Source: Candidatus Uhrbacteria bacterium
Lineage (GTDB): Bacteria > Patescibacteriota > Patescibacteriia > UBA9934 > GWF2-40-263
DNA: 11,556 bases
Direction of reading: 5' to 3'
NCBI GenBank assembly: GCA_903831335.1
Contig: CAIKXH010000048.1
Location: 1 to 11,556 of the forward strand
The position numbers were made by a program, and so were the translations under genes. The notes below the pieces were generated by a model. The model ran no database searches. It was given only the letters and a program-made list of their open reading frames with translations, and had not been told where the DNA came from. Of this stretch, positions 1 to 7,561 are shown piece after piece; the stretch's first letter is position 1; each line of letters starts with the position of its first letter.

Positions 1-19
1 TAATTCTTACTCCATTATT
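1..19 (-). promoter_or_regulatory. Possible ribosome binding site for a downstream gene (rpoC expected)
   Basis: Read on the minus strand, the bases just after the rpoB stop contain GGAG (positions 13 to 10), followed by nine bases before the window ends. A start codon just beyond the edge would be well spaced. In bacteria rpoC normally follows rpoB directly, so this may be its Shine-Dalgarno site. The start codon itself is not in the window, and the other core genes here lack such sites, so confidence is low. Confidence 0.3.
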
Positions 20-3000
20 CTATTTCTTCATTACTCCTTTCTCCTCGCTAAGCGCGACGATTTTTCCGTCTTTCAAAAGTTCGACATCGAGACACAATCC
101 TTTCAACTCACGAATCAACACATTGAATGATTCTGGAATATTGACCTTGCGAATTGGTTCGCCTTTGATAATGGATTCGTAAGCCTTTGAACGTCCTGGG
201 ACGTCATCGGATTTGATGGTGAGAATTTCTTGCAAGGTGTGAGCAGCTCCGTAAGCTTCCAGTGCCCAAACTTCCATTTCTCCGAAACGCTGTCCTCCGA
301 ACTGTGCTTTTCCTCCAAGAGGCTGCTGTGTAATAAGGGAGTACGGACCAATAGAACGTTGGTGCATTTTGTCTTCCACCATGTGGGAGAGTTTCAGCAT
401 GTACATGTATCCAACAGTGATTGGGTTTTCAAATTTTTCTCCTGTCTTACCATCAAACAATTGCATTTGTCCTGATTCAGGAAGACCTGCCAGTTTCAAT
501 TGTTCACGAATCGTTGATTCAGAAATTCCGTTCAATACTGGAGTGGTGACGTTGAATCCAAGAGCGTTTGCCGCAAGTCCCATGTGGACCTCCATGATCT
601 GACCCAAGTTCATACGTGACACAACTCCAAGTGGAGTCAAGATAACGTCAACTGGTGTTCCGTCTTCCAAAAATGGCATGTCAGAAAGTGGAACCACTTT
701 TGAAATGACACCTTTGTTTCCGTGACGACCAGCAACTTTATCTCCCACCTGAATCTTACGAAGGTCAGCAATGGTAACTTGAATTGATTTGATCACGCCA
801 GGTGAAAGCTTATCTCCTTCTTCACGAGAGAAGACAGTGATTCCAACAACTTTTCCGTGTTCCCCATGTTCAAGATACATAGAAGAATCACGAACATCAC
901 GTGCTTTTTCTCCGAAAATCGCGCGGAGCAATTTTTCTTCTGCAGATAATTCGGTTTCACCTTTTGGTGTGATTTTTCCAACCAGAATATCTCCGGATTT
1001 TACTTCTGCTCCAACACGGATCACTCCTTCTACATCTAAGTTTTTCAATTTTTCTTCAGACACGTTTGGAATATCTGCTGTTACAACCTCAGGTCCAAGT
1101 TTTGTGTCTCGGACATCCAATGTGTAGTGCTCAATGTGTACAGAAGTAAATCTGTCTTGGTGAATCAATCGCTCTGAGAAGATAACCGCGTCTTCAAAGT
1201 TGTAACCATCCCATGCCATGAAGGCAACGAGCGCGTTTTGTCCGAGCGCGAGTTCTCCTTGGTCCACACTTGATGAGTCTGCAATAATATCTCCCTTCTT
1301 CACTTTCAATCCAGGCATGACAACAGGACGTTGGTTGATAGAGGTTGAGTTGTTTGAACGTAAAAACTTTTTCAATTCATAATTGAAAACATTTTTGTCT
1401 TTGTCTGTAATTTCAATACGTCCGCCATCAATCGCAGAAATTTCTCCGTCTTGTTCTGCCACAATCACGTGTCCAGAATCTTTCGCAGCACGTTTTTCAA
1501 TTCCTGTTCCGATGATTGGTGCGTCTGGTTTAATGGTAGGTACCGCCTGACGTTGCATGTTTGTTCCCATCAAAGCACGTGTGGCGTCATCATGCTCCAA
1601 AAATGGGATGAGCGCTGTTCCAATAGAAACAATCTGACGTGAAGACACGTCCATGTAATCGATTTCTGATTGGTTGATAACTTTTGGTTCTCCAAACTTA
1701 CGTCCACCAATAAATTCATCAATAAAATATCCATCTTTATCAACTTCAATGGTTGCTGGCACGGTAACAGCACGTTCTTCTGTAAAAGCATTCACGTAAA
1801 CCACTTCATCTGTTACGCGTGAACGTGTTTTTCCGCCTTTTGTTTCTTTTACCACCTTACGATAAGGCGTTTCGATGAATCCGTAATCATTGATGATGGC
1901 ATAACTCGCAAGTTGTCCGATCAAACCAATGTTTGGACCTTCAGGAGTTCCAATCGGACAAATACGTCCGTAGTGAGTAGGGTGAACGTCGCGAACTTCA
2001 AATCCAGCACGCTCACGAGAAAGTCCACCAGGACCCATCGCAGAGAGACGACGCTTGTGCTCCAATTCTGAAAGAGGGTTGGTCTGGTCCATGAACTGTG
2101 ACAACTGTGAAGACATGAAGAATTCACGAATCGCTCCAATCACTGGACGTGCGTTAATCAGGCGTCCTGGTGTCAGGGCGTCGATATCTTGTGTAGACAT
2201 ACGATCCTTGATGATGCGCTCCATACGAGCAAGACCAACACGGAATCGTCCTTGAATCAATTCTCCCACAGCACGCACACGACGGTTTCCAAGGTGATCA
2301 ACGTCATCTGGATCTTCTTGTGTGATGTTCAGGCGAATGATTTCAGAAATGATTTTCTTCAAATCTTCTTTTCCAATAATGCGATTCCCTTCTGGATTCA
2401 CGATTGCTGGATCTGTGCTGTCTCCGAAACGGAGATTGAATTTGTAGCGTCCAACTTTTCCAAGATCATAACGATCAAAGTTGAAGAACATGGCATGGAT
2501 CAAGCTCTTTGCGTTATCAGCCGTTGCACGATCTCCTGGACGAATACGCTTGTACACTTCAATCAATCCTTCTTCTTCTGTTTTTGAAACATCTTTGTTC
2601 AATGTTGCTTCAATGTAATGATTGGTTGGGTGTGTATCAATATCCTTAAACATGTCCATGATTTCCTCATCTGTTTTTACACCAAACGCACGCAAAAGAG
2701 CTGTAACAGCCACTTTGCGCTTTCGATCAATCTTTACCCAGATCACGTTTTTTGGATCTGTTTCAAATTCCAACCATGCTCCACGATTTGGAATAATCTT
2801 TGCCCCGTAATAACGGCGACCACGATAAACATCTCCTGTAAAAAAGGCTCCAGCTGAACGGACAAGCTGAGAAACAACAACACGTTCTACACCGTTAATC
2901 ACGAATGTTCCGCGTGGAGTCATGATTGGGAGATCTCCCAAATAAATTTCTTGCTCCTTCACGGTCTTTGAGCGCAAATTCACCAAACGTGTTTTTACAC

Positions 3001-3277
3001 GAAGAGGCGCTTCATAGGTAACATTTTTGAGACGAGATGTTTTTTCATCAAACTTTGGCTCATCAAGATAATATCCATCAAAGTACAATTCCAAATCACG
3101 ACCAATAAAGTCTTTGATCGGAGTTACTTCTTGGAAAAGTTCTTGGATGCCTTCATCATAGAACCATTGATAAGAGCGGCGCTGAACCTCAATGAGGTCT
3201 GGAAGTTCCATGGCATCCACAACATCTGTGAAAACCTTGCGCTCACGTGTTTTGACCGGCGTGCGACGGTAAAGCAT
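20..3277 (-). CDS. rpoB: DNA-directed RNA polymerase subunit beta
   Basis: RpoB forms one half of the catalytic cleft of RNA polymerase with the beta' subunit and acts in all transcription. The 1085-residue frame is intact from ATG to TAG. Visible hallmarks are the N-terminal LPDLIEVQ segment, the [15 protein letters not shown] fork region, and the rifampicin-pocket segment [16 protein letters not shown] starting near residue 389. Residues equivalent to E. coli Q513, D516, H526, R529 and S531 are present (Q394, D397, H407, R410, S412), so the drug-contact surface looks wild type. Further hallmarks are [12 protein letters not shown] at 845-856, with the conserved active-site lysines, and the C-terminal [18 protein letters not shown] clamp-anchoring segment. 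It is shorter than the E. coli (1342) and Bacillus (about 1190) proteins, as expected for a lineage without large insertions. No SD site precedes the ATG. The frame stays open a little further upstream, but I see no better start. No ribosomal protein gene lies upstream, so rpoB seems to have its own leader. Confidence 0.97.
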   Translation of the reverse strand: MLYRRTPVKTRERKVFTDVVDAMELPDLIEVQRRSYQWFYDEGIQELFQEVTPIKDFIGRDLELYFDGYYLDEPKFDEKTSRLKNVTYEAPLRVKTRLVNLRSKTVKEQEIYLGDLPIMTPRGTFVINGVERVVVSQLVRSAGAFFTGDVYRGRRYYGAKIIPNRGAWLEFETDPKNVIWVKIDRKRKVAVTALLRAFGVKTDEEIMDMFKDIDTHPTNHYIEATLNKDVSKTEEEGLIEVYKRIRPGDRATADNAKSLIHAMFFNFDRYDLGKVGRYKFNLRFGDSTDPAIVNPEGNRIIGKEDLKKIISEIIRLNITQEDPDDVDHLGNRRVRAVGELIQGRFRVGLARMERIIKDRMSTQDIDALTPGRLINARPVIGAIREFFMSSQLSQFMDQTNPLSELEHKRRLSAMGPGGLSRERAGFEVRDVHPTHYGRICPIGTPEGPNIGLIGQLASYAIINDYGFIETPYRKVVKETKGGKTRSRVTDEVVYVNAFTEERAVTVPATIEVDKDGYFIDEFIGGRKFGEPKVINQSEIDYMDVSSRQIVSIGTALIPFLEHDDATRALMGTNMQRQAVPTIKPDAPIIGTGIEKRAAKDSGHVIVAEQDGEISAIDGGRIEITDKDKNVFNYELKKFLRSNNSTSINQRPVVMPGLKVKKGDIIADSSSVDQGELALGQNALVAFMAWDGYNFEDAVIFSERLIHQDRFTSVHIEHYTLDVRDTKLGPEVVTADIPNVSEEKLKNLDVEGVIRVGAEVKSGDILVGKITPKGETELSAEEKLLRAIFGEKARDVRDSSMYLEHGEHGKVVGITVFSREEGDKLSPGVIKSIQVTIADLRKIQVGDKVAGRHGNKGVISKVVPLSDMPFLEDGTPVDVILTPLGVVSRMNLGQIMEVHMGLAANALGFNVTTPVLNGISESTIREQLKLAGLPESGQMQLFDGKTGEKFENPITVGYMYMLKLSHMVEDKMHQRSIGPYSLITQQPLGGKAQFGGQRFGEMEVWALEAYGAAHTLQEILTIKSDDVPGRSKAYESIIKGEPIRKVNIPESFNVLIRELKGLCLDVELLKDGKIVALSEEKGVMKK

Positions 3278-3299
3278 AGGCTGAGAATTAGGGGTAAGG

Positions 3300-3319
3300 C
3301 CTGCCTGCCGACAGGCAGG
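3300..3319. repeat. GC-rich palindrome in the rpoB leader
   Basis: The sequence cctgcctg-ccga-caggcagg is a perfect 8-bp inverted repeat with a 4-base loop. It stands out from the AT-rich surroundings and ends 23 bases upstream of the rpoB start codon. I recall similar CCTGCCTGCCG palindromes scattered between genes in candidate-phyla genomes, which suggests a dispersed REP-like repeat; that part is from memory. In the rpoB mRNA it would form a stable hairpin close to the start. Confidence 0.6.
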
Positions 3320-3428
3320 GTCAAGGGATTATTGGATACGGGTCCGGAATTAGGAAAAAAGAATATAACCCTATTCTCTTTTTCTAAGCCCTAACCTGTA
3401 GCTTTGAATCCCTATTTTATTTATAAAC

Positions 3429-3457
3429 AAAAAAACCCCGCTTTTTTTCAAAAAGCG
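3429..3457 (-). terminator. Intrinsic-terminator-like hairpin upstream of rpoB
   Basis: On the minus strand the stem CGCTTTTT / AAAAAGCG (3457-3439) has a three-base GAA loop and is followed by GGGG and a run of seven T (3435-3429). This resembles a factor-independent terminator whose 5' arm no longer pairs with the lower GGGG. It lies about 150 bases before the rpoB start, so it would end a short upstream transcript or attenuate transcription into rpoB. Confidence 0.55.
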
Positions 3458-3636
3458 ACGCTTTAACTATTCACTTGGACGGAAAGTTTGATGATCAGAG
3501 AATTGGGTCTTAATCCGGGGGTCACCGGAGTAGGTTTACTCTGTCTTCATTTCTCATATCCCCTGGGACCGTCCAGCCATAATGGGAGACATGACGTCAA
3601 GTTTTGCTCAATTGAGCGAAATATGACGGAAAATGT
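3429..3636 (-). ncRNA. Possible structured RNA or rpoB leader RNA, unknown family
   Basis: A promoter at 3671-3643 and the terminator-like hairpin at 3457-3429 bracket a stretch of about 200 nt without a plausible gene. Bases 3602-3595 (ACTTGACG) can pair with 3481-3473 (CGTCCAAGT) to close a long domain, with one bulged base. Inside lie smaller hairpins: GAGTA-AACC-TACTC, and GCTC-AATT-GAGC flanked by TTT/AAA. A competing 7-bp pairing, TGGACGG (3575-3569) with CCGTCCA (3482-3476), uses the same 3' strand, so two folds exclude each other, as in attenuators and riboswitches. I looked for the signatures of RNase P RNA, tmRNA, SRP RNA and T-box or cobalamin elements and found none. It may be a free small RNA or an rpoB attenuator. 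Confidence 0.4.
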
Positions 3637-3642
3637 AAGGCG

Positions 3643-3671
3643 ATCGTACCATGGCGATTTTGATTCGTCAA
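3643..3671 (-). promoter_or_regulatory. Sigma70-type promoter upstream of rpoB (proximal)
   Basis: On the minus strand TTGACG (3671-3666) and TACGAT (3648-3643) are separated by exactly 17 bases. Transcription would start near 3636 and run through the structured segment and the terminator-like hairpin towards rpoB. The match to the consensus is good (5/6 and 4/6) and the spacing is ideal; activity is inferred. Confidence 0.5.
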
Positions 3672-3959
3672 GTAGGAGTGGTGAAAGGAGAAATCTTGTC
3701 AACGAATTGACAAATTAGACCTAAATTTACAAAAAAACGTAAGGTTTAGCACGCGCCGTACCCTACGATATCCACACCTGATCCGCTTTATGCTGCAAAA
3801 GAAGGTCACGCTGTAAGTTTCGAAGCAAAAGGTTTGAGCAGAGGAGAGAGATTCTTGCTGCGCTCACGAAGAGCACGGCGCGCTCGCGTTTTTGATTCAA
3901 TGACATCGTACGCTCTTTCGCAGCATGAAATGGATCATGCAGTCTTTAAACTTGTTTCC
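3672..3959. other. Gene-free stretch with hairpins between two promoters
   Basis: No convincing protein gene is visible on either strand; the open frames here are short and have odd composition. Two inverted repeats occur. At 3696-3713, TTGTCAA and TTGACAA enclose CGAA, which gives a UUCG loop on the minus strand. At 3721-3749, CTAAA/TTTAG and TTAC/GTAA enclose an A-rich loop. The part at 3840-3895 is GC-rich (GAGCACGGCGCGCTCGCG), unlike rpoB. A minus-strand transcript from the promoter at 3987-3960 would cross all of it, so it may be the 5' part of a long rpoB leader or a separate RNA. Confidence 0.4.
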
Positions 3960-3987
3960 ATTATAAGAGAATTTGGGAATGTTTCAA
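3960..3987 (-). promoter_or_regulatory. Sigma70-type promoter upstream of rpoB (distal)
   Basis: On the minus strand TTGAAA (3987-3982) is followed after 16 bases by a perfect TATAAT (3965-3960). It lies just downstream of the intrinsic terminator of the 261-codon gene, as expected for the start of a new transcription unit. The start point would be near 3953, almost 700 bases before the rpoB start codon. Confidence 0.6.
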
Positions 3988-4029
3988 GTCTCCCCTGTCT
4001 CCTGCCCATGAGTCAGACTCATAATCAAG

Positions 4030-4070
4030 AAAAAAGGCGGGTTTCAAGCAAGGTGCTTGTCTTGAAACCC
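4030..4070 (-). terminator. Strong intrinsic terminator after the 261-codon gene
   Basis: On the minus strand GGGTTTCAAG pairs perfectly with CTTGAAACCC. An inner CAAG-CAC-CTTG extends the stem past a single bulged A. The hairpin (4070-4039) is followed by GCC and six T (4035-4030). It starts nine bases after the TGA stop of the neighbouring gene, and would end any minus-strand transcript from the accessory block before the rpoB promoters. Confidence 0.85.
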
Positions 4071-4078
4071 GAGATGAA

Positions 4079-4864
4079 TCACGAAAAGAACTCTTCCGTG
4101 TGTGAAATTTCGACGACCCGCGTGTTTCCCTCTGTGTCTTTGACAACAACGAGGTCAAACTTGGAACCGTCTTCACACACAACCTCGATCACAACGACGA
4201 TGTGCTTCGGATGACACTTGTACGCGTGCACAATCTGGTCTTCCTGTGCCTGAAAGATGGCCGAGCGAGCCTCGATAAGCTCTTCGCGGACTTTTCCGCG
4301 CAAAGGCAACCGAAGAATGTCTCCATCCTTGTCGACAGGCCAGTAATACCAGCCACTGTCTTCACGTGTCATGAACAGGCTCATGCCCTTGTGACAGATG
4401 AGGACATCAACGCCGACTTCGTTTGCCATCGAAGTGGCGTACTTGTCGTCCGCCATTCGAATGTACGGACGGTCTCCGTACTCACTGCCGTCGGGGTAGT
4501 GAATCTTCGGAAGAACTTCGTTTCGCAACAGCACTTCACACTGAGGTTTGGTGCTGCGCAAATATCCGATGGAGATGTTGCGCGGACGCGCATACGGAAA
4601 ACCGAGTGCGCTCGAGGGCAAGATCTCTTCGATCTTCGTTGCCGACTTCGCCCTATGCTTGAGATCGATTCCGACTTGTCGCAACTGGTCACCGACGACA
4701 TCGCCGAGGGTAACAGCTGGAACAATGAATGCCTTGGTCTCTCTCGATGGCGCTTCCGTCTCAGCGAGAGCGCGCACAATGGCACGCTTCGCAACAGGCG
4801 CGCTTGCCGTTGTTGCCGGCAGCGAAACGAACCTTCTCTTTGGTGAACCAGAATTCGTATCCAT
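4079..4864 (-). CDS. Hypothetical protein, 261 aa, last gene of the accessory block
   Basis: I do not recognise this protein. The ATG start is supported by AAGAGGAG with four bases of spacing, and the TGA stop is followed at once by a strong terminator, so this is very likely a real gene. Residues 1-60 are rich in Ala, Pro and basic residues and look disordered. The middle is mixed and globular-looking, with no signal peptide or membrane helix. The C-terminal part (about 222-254) has three short beta-strand-like runs (IVVVIEVV, FDLVVVKD, TRVVEIS). The cysteines are scattered and do not suggest a metal site. Base composition is clearly richer in G+C than rpoB. It lacks the QWARH motif of the two largest proteins upstream. 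A 433-base hairpin-rich gap separates it from the next gene, so co-transcription is plausible but not certain. Confidence 0.75.
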   Translation of the reverse strand: MDTNSGSPKRRFVSLPATTASAPVAKRAIVRALAETEAPSRETKAFIVPAVTLGDVVGDQLRQVGIDLKHRAKSATKIEEILPSSALGFPYARPRNISIGYLRSTKPQCEVLLRNEVLPKIHYPDGSEYGDRPYIRMADDKYATSMANEVGVDVLICHKGMSLFMTREDSGWYYWPVDKDGDILRLPLRGKVREELIEARSAIFQAQEDQIVHAYKCHPKHIVVVIEVVCEDGSKFDLVVVKDTEGNTRVVEISHTEEFFS

Positions 4865-5052
4865 GGGACTCCTCTTGTGCGGACAAGCCGCAATGGAAAA
4901 GAACGTCGGTGAGAGTTACACAACTCCCAAAAAAATACCGAGTATGAAGGAGAAGAGTTTGTTTAGTGGCCGAAGGCATAAACAAATGATGGTTTCAAAC
5001 GGTGCGAAGAAAGCCGGAGCCTTGTTTGCATCGGGAAATTCATCGACAATCG

Positions 5053-5089
5053 CTCCGCCGAAACGGAGTTTATCAGGCAGTTGCCTGAT
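5053..5089. repeat. Pair of adjacent short hairpins
   Basis: CTCCG (5053-5057) pairs with CGGAG (5064-5068), and ATCAGGCA (5072-5079) pairs with TGCCTGAT (5082-5089). A 22-codon minus-strand frame (5141-5073, beginning MEDQEYA) ends in TGA TAA exactly inside the second hairpin. I do not call it a gene, because no well-placed ribosome site precedes it. The hairpins may be RNA processing or termination signals in the untranslated region before the 261-codon gene. Confidence 0.45.
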
Positions 5090-5156
5090 TCATCTGCTCA
5101 CAAGTTGCAGACGAAATGATTGCATACTCTTGGTCCTCCATACTCGATATTTTTAA

Positions 5157-5241
5157 TAAGTAGTAAAGAAGAAAAGTAGAAGAGTAGAAAAGAAAAAGAA
5201 ATTACGAAAAAATTCTTTCCACTTTTCTACTTTACTACTTA
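5157..5241. repeat. AGTAG-type inverted repeat
   Basis: TAAGTAGTAAAG (5157-5168) and CTTTACTACTTA (5230-5241) form a perfect 12-bp inverted repeat. Inside it GTAGAAAAG (5184-5192) can pair with CTTTTCTAC (5222-5230), so more than one fold is possible. The word AGTAG recurs several times, as it does in the inverted repeat after ftsK (10931-11014). This suggests a dispersed intergenic repeat of the host genome lying inside the otherwise different accessory block. Confidence 0.6.
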
Positions 5242-5260
5242 CTCCTTATCTACTTTCACA

Positions 5261-5417
5261 GTCCGATTGAATCGACAATGTATTCTCAATTCAATCGGAC
5301 GGCCGTTTCATAGAGTCGAAACGGCCAAGTGGGCGATGTGACGCATCACCATTTTCTTTTTCTGTCCCCCTGCAGAGTGACCTCGCTCACGGAATGTCCG
5401 AGGCGAGGCCACTCTGC
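5261..5417. repeat. Array of four consecutive hairpins
   Basis: Four dyads follow one another between genes. First, GTCCGATTGAAT (5261-5272) with ATTCAATCGGAC (5289-5300), 12 bp perfect. Second, GGCCGTTTC (5301-5309) with GAAACGGCC (5318-5326), 9 bp perfect and directly abutting the first. Third, GGCGATG with CATCACC near 5332-5350, one mismatch. Fourth, GCAGAGTGACCTCGC (5372-5386) with GCGAGGCCACTCTGC (5403-5417), 15 bp with one mismatch. The last begins seven bases after the stop codon of the minus-strand gene at 5424 and may terminate it, although no good T run follows. Such tight packing of stems suggests a structured RNA or a multi-hairpin terminator. Confidence 0.65.
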
Positions 5418-5423
5418 ATTTTC

Positions 5424-5645
5424 CTAGGCGACTTTCCTGCACGAGCAAACAGCATCGTGTTCACGAACCATCTGCTCGATCTCTTCCCGTGAAAACGAAT
5501 CGTGAAAATTGCGCCCACGATCACACCGGCAGTGCTTCCTCCTCGCACCACAGTGTTCGCAGACTTTCGGGTGGAGTTTCTTCTTGTTGTCGACTTCCTC
5601 ACCGCGACAACTTTGGTGGTTTCGGCTTGCGCCGGTGTTTTCCAT
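5424..5645 (-). CDS. Small cysteine-rich protein, putative zinc-binding, 73 aa
   Basis: The frame encodes a small basic protein with a cysteine cluster in its second half: VCEHCG (CxxC), then HCRCDRG (CxC), and near the end CSC. It also contains a helical-looking REEIEQMVREHD segment. This layout suggests a small zinc-ribbon-like fold that could bind nucleic acid or protein, but I recognise no named family. The ATG at 5645 is chosen; an in-frame TTG lies two codons upstream at 5651. No clear SD site is present, unlike the other four genes of the block, which lowers confidence. A second minus-strand frame (5602-5387) overlaps but runs into the terminator-like hairpin and lacks recognisable motifs. 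The stop is TAG, followed by the hairpin at 5372-5417. Confidence 0.55.
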   Translation of the reverse strand: MENTGASRNHQSCRGEEVDNKKKLHPKVCEHCGARRKHCRCDRGRNFHDSFSREEIEQMVREHDAVCSCRKVA

Positions 5646-5698
5646 GATCAATCCACACAGGTCTCAATGACCTTTTTCTATTTTGTTCTGATCACCTA

Positions 5699-5775
5699 TC
5701 CTCGATTGTTTCGAGGACCTGTGAAAAGGCCCAAGCAATTTTGATCATTGTGATCTTGTTGCTTGGGCGAGTTGA
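5699..5775 (-). terminator. Duplicated hairpin element, copy 1
   Basis: GCCCAAGCAA (5729-5738) pairs perfectly with TTGCTTGGGC (5759-5768). Nested inside is GATCA-TTG-TGATC (5743-5755). Beside it is a separate hairpin, TCCTCGA / TCGAGGA (5699-5717). The element starts 15 bases after the stop codon of the 71-codon gene. On the minus strand the main stem is followed by CCTTTTC, so it may terminate transcription or protect the 3' end. A near-identical copy lies at 7562-7635. Confidence 0.65.
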
Positions 5776-5790
5776 GAAATGAACGAGTAA

Positions 5791-6006
5791 CTAGATGACG
5801 AGCGCCCTGTTGAGCAGGTGCGGGAGCTCGCGGCGAGCTTTCATGATTCGCGCGAACTCGATGGCGTCCCGCTTTGCTTTCTCCCTCGCTGCAAAGATCG
5901 CATCCTCGCTCTGGCGTGCGGACCATGCGCTCGACGACGAGTTCTTGCTCACACGAGCCTTGTTCGCGCCGACCAAATTCTTTTGCCTTCCGGGAAACGA
6001 CTGCAT
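5791..6006 (-). CDS. Hypothetical small basic protein, 71 aa
   Basis: The ATG at 6006 is preceded by AAGGAG with a four-base spacing, the best start signal here. The frame continues upstream, but those extra codons overlap the end of the 487-codon gene and lack such a site. The protein begins MQSFPGRQKN. Its C-terminal two thirds look like one long basic, amphipathic helix (AIFAAREKAKRDAIEFARIM, then KARRELPH). There is no membrane segment and no cysteine. It lies 35 bases after the 487-codon gene on the same strand, so the two probably share an mRNA, and a hairpin element follows its TAG stop. I do not recognise a family; nucleic-acid or partner binding would fit the charge but is only a guess. 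Confidence 0.65.
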   Translation of the reverse strand: MQSFPGRQKNLVGANKARVSKNSSSSAWSARQSEDAIFAAREKAKRDAIEFARIMKARRELPHLLNRALVI

Positions 6007-6041
6007 GATTCTCCTTCTTCTTGTTTGGGTTGTTGTTAGAA

Positions 6042-7505
6042 CTAGGCCGCCTGCTTCTCTTCCTGCTGACCGACTTCGGTCTTGATGCTTCCGCCGATCG
6101 AGACCACATTCGCGAGAATGCGGTGCTCGTGACGTTCCCACTGGCGCTTCGCCCTCGTGAGACGCTTCCAGGAAGTTTCCTCACCCTTCAGCGAATTGCG
6201 AATCTTCCTTTCTCCGAACCGCGTTCCTTCGAACGTCGGCATCAGATGAATGAAGTCATCGGCCTCAGGCACCTGGAGGCACCACCTGCCGAAGTTGTAG
6301 CGTTCATCACGTTCAGCCGAAATCGAAATCTCGTGTTCGTGATTCCACTCTCCGTACCAGTACCTGTCCTGAAGGAGCATGAACTTCCATTCGTTGGAGG
6401 AATCTTCCCGGAAGTAACGCATGTCGTCACCATCCCGGTCTTCATCCTCATACGCATCATTCTGGAAGCACTCCATCCTGTTCAGCTTGTCGATCTTCGA
6501 CAACAGCTTCGGACGGCGAAGGTCGCCGTAGTGGTCGAAGCTGTGATCTGTGATGACATTGAACCCTGCCGGAAGCGGCGGGCTCCACAGACCCTGACGA
6601 CCGAGGTCCTCGAGGTTGTGGGGCTCGTACAAATCCTGCAGGTTGCTGAGCTCTTCGCTTGCGATGTCGAATGCCCAGCGCTCAGACTGACGCGAATCGT
6701 ACACCACCTGGACCTCGTAACGAGTCGGTCCAAGCAGAGCGAGCTTCTCGTCGTTTTCCAAACGCCGCAGTCGAACTTCCTCACGCGCCGCGTTGTACGC
6801 GAAGCGATCGTACGGATAGCCCTTCTTCTTGAGCATCGCGAGGTGCGGGTTGTTGCGCAGTTCGCACCACACCGACTTCGCATCCGCATCCTGACGCCGC
6901 CGCTCGACCTCCTTGTCGAAGTGTGCAACCTCGATCGCGCTCATGAACTTCACGTTCTCGATGGCCCGATGCGGATGGCGCGCCCACTGCTTGCGAGCCT
7001 TCCGATTCGAGCGCTTCCACGAGTGACCGTGAGAGCAATTGTTACGATGTTCCTCAAGATTGTCCTGCGCATCGTCCGCCAGCTTGGCCGGCAGATGATG
7101 GAACTTGTCCCGACGCTTGGTCAGGAAGCCGAACTTCGGGAACGTCTCGGCCTGATGCCGATCTTCCCAGTCACGCTTCTTCTCATCCAAATCCTGCCCC
7201 TCGTCGTAGGCGTAGTCATCACAGAGGCACTCACTCGCCCAACAGCCACACGGAGCGCGAAAAGATGATTCGCGCGGGTCAGAATAATCATCTTCCGTGT
7301 CCATGTAGGGATACTCGGGGTCGTGACCGCCGTTGTACCGACCGTAATCCACATCACTGTCATCCCAATCATCCCAACGGGAGTCCACGAAGTAATCTTC
7401 GGGACGACCAGCAGGAACAACAGAGAGACAGACACAACAGGACAGATCATTTCGACAGCCGATGCAGGTCACATCTTGAAACTTATCAGGCAATTGCGTT
7501 GCCAT
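6042..7505 (-). CDS. Hypothetical protein with Cys clusters and two W-K...QW.RH motifs, 487 aa
   Basis: This is the largest gene of the block. Its ATG has AGAGGAG six bases upstream. The N-terminus carries a cysteine cluster (C14, C17, C23, C24, C26). An acidic, Tyr/Asp-rich stretch (about 36-80) follows, then a second cluster, CGCWASECLC (C86, C88, C93, C95); both could bind zinc. At about 155-182 there is a basic motif, SWKRSNRKARKQWARHPHR. A related copy, SWKRLTRAKRQWERHEHR, lies near the C-terminus (445-462), so the protein seems to contain an internal duplication. The 203-codon protein encoded upstream has a third copy. The region between is charged and mostly helical-looking. No signal peptide or membrane helix is visible, so it is probably cytoplasmic. 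I do not recognise the family. G+C is about 60% in a 60-base row counted by hand (6541-6600), against 43-45% in rows of rpoB and ftsK. Confidence 0.8.
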   Translation of the reverse strand: MATQLPDKFQDVTCIGCRNDLSCCVCLSVVPAGRPEDYFVDSRWDDWDDSDVDYGRYNGGHDPEYPYMDTEDDYSDPRESSFRAPCGCWASECLCDDYAYDEGQDLDEKKRDWEDRHQAETFPKFGFLTKRRDKFHHLPAKLADDAQDNLEEHRNNCSHGHSWKRSNRKARKQWARHPHRAIENVKFMSAIEVAHFDKEVERRRQDADAKSVWCELRNNPHLAMLKKKGYPYDRFAYNAAREEVRLRRLENDEKLALLGPTRYEVQVVYDSRQSERWAFDIASEELSNLQDLYEPHNLEDLGRQGLWSPPLPAGFNVITDHSFDHYGDLRRPKLLSKIDKLNRMECFQNDAYEDEDRDGDDMRYFREDSSNEWKFMLLQDRYWYGEWNHEHEISISAERDERYNFGRWCLQVPEADDFIHLMPTFEGTRFGERKIRNSLKGEETSWKRLTRAKRQWERHEHRILANVVSIGGSIKTEVGQQEEKQAA

Positions 7506-7561
7506 GAAACACTCCTCTTTGAGAAAACATTTTTGAATGAACTACCTACCAATCACCAGCC

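Noticed and set aside
3430..3960. tmRNA, RNase P RNA, SRP RNA or a known riboswitch upstream of rpoB
   Set aside because: I searched both strands by eye for their hallmark sequences (tag frame and CCA end, GAGGAAAGTCC core, GGAAG loop, T-box TGGNACC) and found none.
4202..5156. Plus-strand open frames opposite and beyond the 261-codon gene
   Set aside because: They overlap the supported minus-strand gene and hairpin regions, have no start signals and show no protein-like motifs.
5387..5602. Alternative 71-codon minus-strand frame overlapping the cysteine-rich gene
   Set aside because: It extends into the 15-bp terminator-like stem and lacks motifs; the overlapping frame has an ordered cysteine pattern and stops before the hairpin.
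5696..6184. Long 162-codon minus-strand frame, and a 116-codon frame (6141-5791) sharing the stop of the 71-codon gene
   Set aside because: The 162-codon frame runs through the duplicated hairpin element. The N-terminal part of the 116-codon frame overlaps the 487-codon gene. The only good ribosome site precedes the ATG at 6006.
6021..7268. Long plus-strand open frame (415 codons) opposite the 487-codon gene
   Set aside because: It is a mirror of a GC-rich gene. It lacks a ribosome site, its protein has repetitive Val/Leu/Arg composition, and the minus-strand frame has a better start and recognisable motifs.
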